A DNA stretch of 11,081 bases from JAAZFZ01 sp035647435 (lineage in GTDB: Bacteria; Bacillota; Clostridia; Oscillospirales; Acutalibacteraceae). Positions 1-5,140 of this stretch are shown in pieces. Made by a program: the position numbers and the translations under genes. How positions within the stretch are numbered: position 1 is the stretch's first letter; the number at the start of each line of letters is the position of its first letter. Under the pieces are notes generated by a model that saw only the letters and a list, made by a program, of their open reading frames with translations, ran no database searches and had not been told where the DNA came from. The stretch covers positions 1 through 11,081 of the forward strand of contig DASRNM010000149.1 of the NCBI GenBank assembly GCA_035647435.1, given 5' to 3'.

Positions 1-27
1 GAGAAAATATCGATATATTTATTGCAT

Positions 28-62
28 CAAAAAAGCACTTCTTCATGTGAAGAAGTGCTTTA
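28..62 (-). terminator. Rho-independent terminator of ftsZ
   Basis: An inverted repeat pairs 33-44 with 49-60 (arms beginning AAGCACTTCTTC and its complement) around a short ATGT loop. Read on the minus strand, the stem is followed by six T residues (plus-strand A run 29-34). It starts 14 bases after the ftsZ stop codon, the expected place for an intrinsic terminator. The stem is nearly symmetrical with A and T tails on both sides, so it may also work for a convergent gene lying off the left edge. Confidence 0.9.
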
Positions 63-74
63 TATTTGTTCAAC

Positions 75-1334
75 CTATTTCTTATCCTTATTTTTTCTAC
101 CAACTTTATCAAAAAACACATGAAAAACATCGTCGAGGTCATCATCATCATCAATAGTTTTCTTTTTTTCAAGGTCTTTGTTTTGTGCCTCGCGATGAGG
201 TGGAGCAATAGGCTCGTCCCAAGGAATAGGAGGCCGCTCGCCAGATTGATTAACTAAATCATCATTAAGTCTGTCATCTCGTGAAGATAAGCCTGTTTTG
301 AAAAGCGAATCATCGGGGATAACGTTTGAAACTGATTTTGGAGCCCCACTGTCAGCAAATTCAGCAATTGCCATTTTTTCATCACTCAAACCTGTTGCAA
401 CAACAGTTATGACCATTTCATCATCAAGGTCAGAGTCAAAAGCAAAACCAAAGTTAACATCTGCATCAACATCCGTTTGCTCTCTGATGTAATCAGTCGC
501 TATATCAACATCATTCAAATCAATGTCTTCCGAGGCTGTAATGCTAACAATTACGCCCTTTGCCCCATCAATTTTTGTTTCAAGCAATGGGCTTGTAACC
601 GCAGCTTTTGCCGCCTCAAGTGCTTTTTCTTTGCCCGAAGAACGCCCAACTCCCATGTGAGCAAAGCCTGCATCCTTCATCACGCTTGTTACATCCGCAA
701 AATCAAGGTTTATGTAGCCGGGAATGTTTATAAGCTCTGAAATACTTTTTACACCTTGCAAAAGCACCTCGTCTGCCATTGCAAACGCTTGCGCCATTGT
801 TAAGCGTTGATCAGTTATCATGCGAAGTCTGTCGTTGGGGATAACAATAAGGCTGTCTACATTCTCAGCAAGGTTTTCAATACCCTTCTGAGCCTGTGAC
901 ATTCTTCTCTTGCCTTCAAATTTAAAAGGTTTTGTAACAACACCGATAGTTAAAATGCCCATATCTTTTGCTATTTTAGCAATCAGCGGTGCAGCACCTG
1001 TGCCTGTGCCGCCACCCATGCCGGCGGTAACAAACACCATGTCGGTTCCCTTTAAAGCATCAGCAACAGCCTCTTGGCTTTCTTCAGCGGCCTTTGCACC
1101 AACCTCCGGCTTGCCACCAGCCCCCTGGCCTCTTGTAGTTTTTTCGCCAATCTGCAATTTATGTGTAGCCTGGGAACAAAGGAGAATATGCTTGTCCGTG
1201 TTAACAGCAATAAATTCCGCACCCATTACACCGTTTTTTACCATTCTATTAACGGCATTGCCGCCACCGCCGCCAACACCTATTACTTTTATTTGAACAA
1301 CACTCTCGTATTCATTATCTATCGCAAAAGCCAT
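75..1334 (-). CDS. ftsZ: Cell division protein FtsZ
   Basis: Tubulin-like GTPase that polymerises at mid-cell into the division ring. The 419-residue product has the N-terminal glycine-rich nucleotide loop (residues 17-26), the tubulin signature GGGTGTG (107-113) and the T7 catalytic loop NLDFAD (209-214), so both halves of the GTPase site are present. A linker of variable sequence (about 321-394) and an acidic tail follow. I chose ATG at 1334 because GGGGAGG lies 9 bases upstream and MAFAIDNEYE matches usual FtsZ starts. The open frame continues 29 codons further upstream but through the promoter. Oddities: the T3 loop reads GAGGKP (71-76) where GAGANP is usual, and the C-terminal peptide lacks the usual IPxFLR-like core. 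The gene has its own promoter and terminator and no ftsA or ftsQ beside it. Identity is certain; how the tail binds partners is unknown. Confidence 0.98.
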   Translation of the reverse strand: MAFAIDNEYESVVQIKVIGVGGGGGNAVNRMVKNGVMGAEFIAVNTDKHILLCSQATHKLQIGEKTTRGQGAGGKPEVGAKAAEESQEAVADALKGTDMVFVTAGMGGGTGTGAAPLIAKIAKDMGILTIGVVTKPFKFEGKRRMSQAQKGIENLAENVDSLIVIPNDRLRMITDQRLTMAQAFAMADEVLLQGVKSISELINIPGYINLDFADVTSVMKDAGFAHMGVGRSSGKEKALEAAKAAVTSPLLETKIDGAKGVIVSITASEDIDLNDVDIATDYIREQTDVDADVNFGFAFDSDLDDEMVITVVATGLSDEKMAIAEFADSGAPKSVSNVIPDDSLFKTGLSSRDDRLNDDLVNQSGERPPIPWDEPIAPPHREAQNKDLEKKKTIDDDDDLDDVFHVFFDKVGRKNKDKK

Positions 1335-1392
1335 TCTCAGCATCCTCCCCAAAACTATAATAAAGAAAATTGTACAGTTATAATTACAAATA

Positions 1393-1421
1393 ATAGTATC
1401 ATGTTTAAGAAATAAATACAA
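1393..1421 (-). promoter_or_regulatory. Probable sigma-A promoter of ftsZ
   Basis: On the minus strand TTGTAT (1421-1416) is separated by 17 bases from TACTAT (1398-1393), and TGA directly before the -10 gives an extended -10 element. Transcription would begin near 1386, leaving a leader of about 50 bases before the ftsZ start at 1334. This is prediction from the consensus only. Confidence 0.65.
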
Positions 1422-1505
1422 GGCACTTTGTTAAAAAGATATTGGTTTGTTTAACATATTATGCAAAACATAGCCAATTAAAGCTAGCCATTGTTTGAAA
1501 CCCCA

Positions 1506-1535
1506 AATATCATGATATTAAGATTCTTAACGCGT
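1506..1535. repeat. Cluster of abutting palindromes upstream of ftsZ
   Basis: In the 289-base gap between licD and ftsZ, a perfect 14-base palindrome AATATCATGATATT (1506-1519) runs into TTAAGA-T-TCTTAA (1518-1530) and then ACGCGT (1530-1535). Slightly further on are GACAA-N5-TTGTC (1542-1556) and TCTGCAGA (1555-1562). The cluster sits about 85 to 140 bases upstream of the predicted ftsZ -35 box. It could hold regulator binding sites; no known operator was recognised. No clear licD terminator was found in this gap. Confidence 0.4.
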
Positions 1536-1623
1536 ATTTTGGACAAATCGCTTGTCTGCAGATTGTAGTAGCGCCTTCAAGTAACTCTTGTATGATTTAA
1601 CCCGAAATAACTACGCTGATTAA

Positions 1624-2421
1624 TTAAAGTTCAACTTTTTCTAGGTTTACGTGTATGTGCGACTTAACAGGCACCATATAATCACCGTAGAGCTTTTTAA
1701 GGTATTTATCATAGTTGAGTGGGATTGGAAACTCTCCCAACTCAAATTTATGCAAAACTGTATTTTCAATAGAGTCAATATCAATAATCTTTTTATTGTT
1801 ATTCGGCTCGTCCATTTGGATCATTATACCTGATTTTCTTGTGCCTACAAAGCATGCGAGATTAAAAAACAAAGTTTTAAGCGGTTTAATCAACCAATCT
1901 GGTAACGCATTAGTAACCTTACATAATTTAGAATTCAAAACAATCTCATCGTTGTTTTCCATTTTATGTTTGTTTAAATATTTGTAATGCAAAGTGCAAT
2001 ATATTCCGAGCAAATATGACTGAGCTTTTTTCAAAGCACTGCCTTTTGCAGCATATGTAAATGGGAAAATATCAACCCACACACCAGTATGGATATTCAA
2101 AAATCTGATGCAGCTCTCTTCCATTTTTGTGTTGTTTTTGCGTAGCTTTGTAAACGGCATAGGAAATTCTTTTTCAGTTTTGTAGGAGGATAAAAAGAAA
2201 TTGCCAAGCTCATTTTTCTTGAGTTTTAGGAGTTTTTTATAATCCTTATGCCCCATCATAACATCTATATCATCGTCCCAAGGGATAAAACCGTCGTGCC
2301 TTACGGCACCGAGAGCCGAACCGAAGGCAAGAGAATAACTAATTCTATTTTTCTTGCAAACACTGTCAAGCTTGCACAATATTTCAAACTCTGTCATTTG
2401 CAAATCTCTTAAACTTGTCAT
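1624..2421 (-). CDS. LicD-family phosphotransferase / nucleotidyltransferase-fold protein
   Basis: Members of the LicD family transfer phosphocholine or a similar phosphodiester-linked group from a CDP-activated donor to envelope glycans such as teichoic acids or surface polysaccharides. The 265-residue product shows the hallmark GSALGAVRHDGFIPWDDDID (34-53), where the DDDID acidic cluster is expected to bind metal. The C-terminal block has IPLNYDKYLKKLYGDYM (233-249), also typical. No signal peptide is evident, as expected for a cytoplasmic enzyme. I kept ATG at 2421 because the N-terminal LRDLQ...EFEIL pattern belongs to the family; its ribosome site (AAAGGA) is rather far upstream, so initiation may be weak. 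The gene follows the HAD gene by 48 bases and probably shares its transcript. Hand counts over six 60-base lines give about 33% GC, well below its neighbours, suggesting transfer. The acceptor and the group transferred cannot be told from sequence. Confidence 0.88.
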   Translation of the reverse strand: MTSLRDLQMTEFEILCKLDSVCKKNRISYSLAFGSALGAVRHDGFIPWDDDIDVMMGHKDYKKLLKLKKNELGNFFLSSYKTEKEFPMPFTKLRKNNTKMEESCIRFLNIHTGVWVDIFPFTYAAKGSALKKAQSYLLGIYCTLHYKYLNKHKMENNDEIVLNSKLCKVTNALPDWLIKPLKTLFFNLACFVGTRKSGIMIQMDEPNNNKKIIDIDSIENTVLHKFELGEFPIPLNYDKYLKKLYGDYMVPVKSHIHVNLEKVEL

Positions 2422-2469
2422 TTTTCGACTTCACAAATCCTTTATTAAATTTAAATCACTTCTTCTTAA

Positions 2470-3120
2470 TCAACCGAAAGCAATTTCAAGTAGCTCAAAA
2501 GGGGCGTCGATAATAAAATCCGCCTTCATTCTTTCGAGTACCTCTCTATCCCTAAACCCCCATGTGACACCAACACAGCTCAAACCTGCGTTTTGCGCTG
2601 TGAGCACATCAACATCGGAATCGCCCACAAAAATCACTTCATCTTTGCCAACGCCCAATCTTTCAATTGCATAAATTACACCGTCGGGCTCGGGCTTTGG
2701 TTTTCTGTCTTCGGTCTGACCGACAATAACATCAAAAAGCCCAAAAAACATTTTCTCACAAAGCTCCACTACGGCATATTCACTTTTATTTGAAACAACG
2801 GCGGTTTTAATTCCCTTTTGTCTCAAGCGTGTTATTAAATCAAGAATACCTTCGTATGGTTTGGTTTTGTTGTTCATATTGTTTGCATAATGTGCTCTAA
2901 AAAGCTCTACACATTTTTTTATCATTTCTTCATCTGAATCTTTGGGAACGCTTCGTTTAACAGTCATAACAATACCATCGCCTAAAAAGCTTCTTATTTC
3001 TGCTAAGCTTCTTTCAGGAAACCCCATTCTTTTAAGAGCATAATTTACACTGCCGTGCAAATCCTCAAGAGTATCAAGAATTGTTCCATCCATGTCAAAA
3101 ATCACTGTATTATACTTCAT
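2470..3120 (-). CDS. HAD-superfamily phosphatase, phosphoglycolate phosphatase-like (Gph/PpaX type)
   Basis: Haloacid-dehalogenase phosphatase of about 216 residues, the usual size for the Gph/PpaX/YhdG-like group. Visible motifs are DMDGT (9-13; D9 the nucleophile, D11 the acid/base), the VVSNK segment with S110 (motif II), the basic RKPKPEP segment (139-145; motif III lysine) and GDSDVD (166-171; motif IV, Mg2+ ligands). Residues 15-85 form the helical cap (C1 type). The start is ATG at 3120: AAAGG at 3132-3128 lies 7 bases upstream and overlaps the stop codon of the plsY-like gene, so translation is probably coupled. An in-frame TTG at 3126 is less well placed. Substrates of this group include phosphoglycolate, pyrophosphate and sugar phosphates, and sequence does not decide among them. 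The link to lipid or envelope metabolism is suggested only by the neighbours. Confidence 0.9.
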   Translation of the reverse strand: MKYNTVIFDMDGTILDTLEDLHGSVNYALKRMGFPERSLAEIRSFLGDGIVMTVKRSVPKDSDEEMIKKCVELFRAHYANNMNNKTKPYEGILDLITRLRQKGIKTAVVSNKSEYAVVELCEKMFFGLFDVIVGQTEDRKPKPEPDGVIYAIERLGVGKDEVIFVGDSDVDVLTAQNAGLSCVGVTWGFRDREVLERMKADFIIDAPFELLEIAFG

Positions 3121-3129
3121 AAACAACCT

Positions 3130-3744
3130 TTACTTTTTAATGAAAAATAGTTTGAAACTTGCCTTTTCGTCACCAAAATTAATAATATGTTTGAACACAA
3201 CTGTTGCGGTTATAATAACCGCACTCAATGCATATGATGGCGGAACCATCGGCAAAGCCATGCCAATTGCAGCAAAGGTTACCATGGATATTATCACTCT
3301 GAGCGAATCAGGCTTAATAACCATTACAGCGCTGAAAAAAGCCATCGGCAAAGCCAGCAACAAAACTATTGGGCACTCTAAAGTTGAAAGACCTAAAAAC
3401 ACACCAAACGTTGATGCGATAGCCTTACCACCTCGGAATTTAAGAAACGGAGAAAATGCATGCCCCAAAACCGGTGCCGCAATGACAATTGCGAACAATT
3501 TGTTTTGTGTGTCAAGAAATCTTAGTGCAATCAAAACCGGAACCATACCTTTTAGAACATCCAAAATCATGCATAATATGCCTAGCTTGACACTCACGCA
3601 TCTCATTACATTTGTAGTGCCTGGGTTATGATCCTCACCCTGTTCGATAATATCGACATCATAAAATATTTTCGCAATCAAGTAACTATACATTATAGAA
3701 CCCGAAATAAAGCCGGCAAATATAAACAGAAAATAGTTTGACAC
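3130..3744 (-). CDS. plsY: PlsY-like glycerol-3-phosphate acyltransferase (divergent)
   Basis: PlsY is an integral membrane enzyme that moves an acyl group from acyl-phosphate to glycerol-3-phosphate, the first step of phospholipid synthesis. The 204-residue product has several hydrophobic membrane segments (roughly 2-24, 52-76, 82-97, 124-143, 148-182). The second family motif is well kept: GHAFSPFLKFRGGKAIAS (94-111). The first motif reads GEDHNPGTTNVMR (36-48) instead of GSGNxGxTNxxR, so the serine is missing while the arginine remains. The third motif is shortened to HIINFGDEK (186-194), keeping H, N and E. I chose GTG at 3744 because GGAGGT lies 7 bases upstream; the ATG at 3759 has no ribosome site and its codons are that ribosome site itself. 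It starts 33 bases after dnaJ. It is either a true PlsY of a divergent branch or a paralogue with another substrate. Confidence 0.82.
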   Translation of the reverse strand: MSNYFLFIFAGFISGSIMYSYLIAKIFYDVDIIEQGEDHNPGTTNVMRCVSVKLGILCMILDVLKGMVPVLIALRFLDTQNKLFAIVIAAPVLGHAFSPFLKFRGGKAIASTFGVFLGLSTLECPIVLLLALPMAFFSAVMVIKPDSLRVIISMVTFAAIGMALPMVPPSYALSAVIITATVVFKHIINFGDEKASFKLFFIKK

Positions 3745-3777
3745 TCCTCCCACCTCCATAAAATCTAATAACGCTGA

Positions 3778-4938
3778 TTACTTCTTTTTCTTACCGAAAA
3801 AACCTTTTCTCTCGTCGTCGTCATTTGAGGGGTTTGCATCATTTTCGTTATTGTTCCCAAACTCCTGGTCCAATTGTTTTATCAATTCTTTTTGGCGACT
3901 GCTCAATTGTTTTGGAACTTCGACTATGATTCTAATAAGCTGGTCACCTTTCCCTCTGCTGTTGAGGTTTTGTATTCCTCTGCTTTTCAAGACAAATATA
4001 GTTCCCGGCTGAGTACCGGCAGGTAAATCATATTTAACCTTACCGTCGAGTGTTGGCACCATAAGGGTGTCACCCAATGCGGCTTGCATAAAGGATACTG
4101 TAACTTCGCACCAGACATTGTAACCGTCTCTCTCAAAAAACGGATGTGGGCGCACCAAAACAGCAATGTGCAAATTGCCCGAAGGGCCTTCATTTGCACC
4201 TTTATTCCCCTCGCCACGCATGTTTATGACCTGCCCGTCATCTATTCCAGCAGGAATTTCAACCTCTACCTGAACCTTTTTTGACACTCTGCCCCCTTGG
4301 CATTTTGAGCACGGTTTTGTTATTGTTTTACCCTTTCCGCCACATTTTGGGCAGGTTTTTGAGGTAGAAATAACTCCAAAAGGCGTTCTTTGCTGAACAT
4401 TAACATGGCCTGTGCCGCCACATTCAGAGCACGTGTGTGCTTTGCTACCCTTTGCCGCTCCTGTTCCGCTGCACTCGGAGCAAAACTCAACTCTCGTGAA
4501 ATTGACAGTCCTTTCCGTGCCTTTAGCAGCTTCTTCAAACGATATTGTCACCCTTGCTTGAAGATCTTCACCTCTGCGAGGTGCGTTTGGATTTACACTC
4601 CTGCCACCAAATCCACCACCGAAAAAGCTGCCGAATATATCGCCCAAATCGACATCAAAATCAAATCCTCCAAAACCACCGGCACCGCCACCCGCTCCAA
4701 AATTCGGGTCAACGCCTGCATGGCCGAATTGGTCATACTTTGCCTTCTTTTTCGGGTCAGACAAGACCTCATATGCCTCATTTGCTTCTTTAAACTTTTG
4801 CTCTGAAGTTTTATCGTCTGGGTTTAAATCGGGGTGAAACTTTTTTGCCTGCACCCTGTATGCCTTTTTTATCTCTTCCTCTGACGAATCTTTTGAAACG
4901 CCGAGTATATCATAATAATCTCTTTTACTTTCAGCCAA
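3778..4938 (-). CDS. dnaJ: Chaperone protein DnaJ (Hsp40)
   Basis: Co-chaperone that delivers unfolded clients to DnaK and stimulates its ATPase. The 386-residue product is a full type I DnaJ: J domain (5-70) with HPD at 35-37, Gly/Phe-rich region (72-113), zinc-binding region (about 153-217), then the two C-terminal beta-barrel domains and a lysine-rich tail. Zinc motifs 1 to 3 are CSECSGTG (153), CSECGGTG (170) and CPKCGGKG (196). The fourth, CSKCQGGR (210), is one residue short of CxxCxGxG. I chose TTG at 4938: AAAGGAG lies 9 bases upstream and the product then begins MAESKRDYYDILG, the normal family start. An in-frame TTG at 4980 would sit at the very 5' end of the predicted transcript. 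The 202-base gap after dnaK contains a hairpin and a promoter, so dnaJ may be expressed partly on its own. Confidence 0.97.
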   Translation of the reverse strand: MAESKRDYYDILGVSKDSSEEEIKKAYRVQAKKFHPDLNPDDKTSEQKFKEANEAYEVLSDPKKKAKYDQFGHAGVDPNFGAGGGAGGFGGFDFDVDLGDIFGSFFGGGFGGRSVNPNAPRRGEDLQARVTISFEEAAKGTERTVNFTRVEFCSECSGTGAAKGSKAHTCSECGGTGHVNVQQRTPFGVISTSKTCPKCGGKGKTITKPCSKCQGGRVSKKVQVEVEIPAGIDDGQVINMRGEGNKGANEGPSGNLHIAVLVRPHPFFERDGYNVWCEVTVSFMQAALGDTLMVPTLDGKVKYDLPAGTQPGTIFVLKSRGIQNLNSRGKGDQLIRIIVEVPKQLSSRQKELIKQLDQEFGNNNENDANPSNDDDERKGFFGKKKK

Positions 4939-4979
4939 GCTAAACGGCTCCTTTGCTAAAAAATGTAAAGCCAAACGCA

Positions 4980-5007
4980 AGGCTTTAATACCATTATATC
5001 AAAGCCT
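4980..5007. repeat. Inverted repeat flanking the dnaJ -10 box (possible operator)
   Basis: Perfect 7-base arms AGGCTTT (4980-4986) and AAAGCCT (5001-5007) are separated by 14 bases that contain the extended -10 element of the predicted dnaJ promoter. The far arm falls at about the expected transcription start. A repressor bound here would block the promoter. It does not resemble CIRCE and I do not recognise it as a known operator. Confidence 0.5.
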
Positions 5008-5021
5008 ATGCAATTTTTAAA
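4993..5021 (-). promoter_or_regulatory. Probable internal promoter for dnaJ
   Basis: Minus-strand TATAAT (4998-4993) is preceded by TGA, a perfect extended -10. The -35 at 17-base spacing is TTTAAA (5021-5016), matching TTGACA at four of six bases. Transcription would start near 4986, giving a leader of about 48 bases to the TTG start at 4938. No CIRCE is present, so this promoter would not be under HrcA. Confidence 0.6.
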
Positions 5022-5069
5022 TGCTTTTCTAAACTTTTTTTATTTATTTAAATAATTTGCTTCAAAAGG

Positions 5070-5117
5070 CGGACTGTCGATGGCAAATCTTTGGAATTGC
5101 AATTCATCAACAGTCCG
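5070..5117 (-). other. Long RNA hairpin between dnaK and dnaJ (attenuator, terminator or processing site)
   Basis: On the minus-strand RNA, CGGACUGUUGAUG (5117-5105) pairs with CAUCGACAGUCCG (5082-5070) over 13 base pairs including one G-U pair. Inside, after a 4-base AAUU bulge, GCAAUUC pairs with GAUUUGC (one U-U mismatch) around a CAAA loop. The wobble pair forms only in minus-strand RNA, which fits function in the dnaK-dnaJ transcript. It begins 24 bases after the dnaK stop. The stem is followed by CC and four T residues, weaker than the two clear terminators in this window, so partial read-through into dnaJ is plausible. Confidence 0.75.
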
Positions 5118-5140
5118 TCACTTTTTAAATGGAGTTAAGT

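Noticed and set aside
910..1296. Plus-strand open frame opposite ftsZ (and similar ones opposite dnaJ, dnaK, grpE and the EF-G-like gene)
   Set aside because: They mirror strongly conserved minus-strand genes, have low-complexity or unrecognisable translations, and lack convincing ribosome sites.
1335..1421. 29-codon N-terminal extension of FtsZ
   Set aside because: It runs through the predicted promoter and leader, while ATG at 1334 has a strong ribosome site and the normal FtsZ N-terminus.
1613..1622. ACGCTGATTA occurs here and again at 3771-3780, each just beyond a stop codon
   Set aside because: Many shared 10-base words are expected by chance in 11 kb, and there is no longer match or symmetry.
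4939..4980. 14-codon N-terminal extension of DnaJ from a TTG at 4980
   Set aside because: It would start within a few bases of the predicted transcript end without a ribosome site; TTG at 4938 has AAAGGAG at good spacing and restores the usual DnaJ N-terminus.
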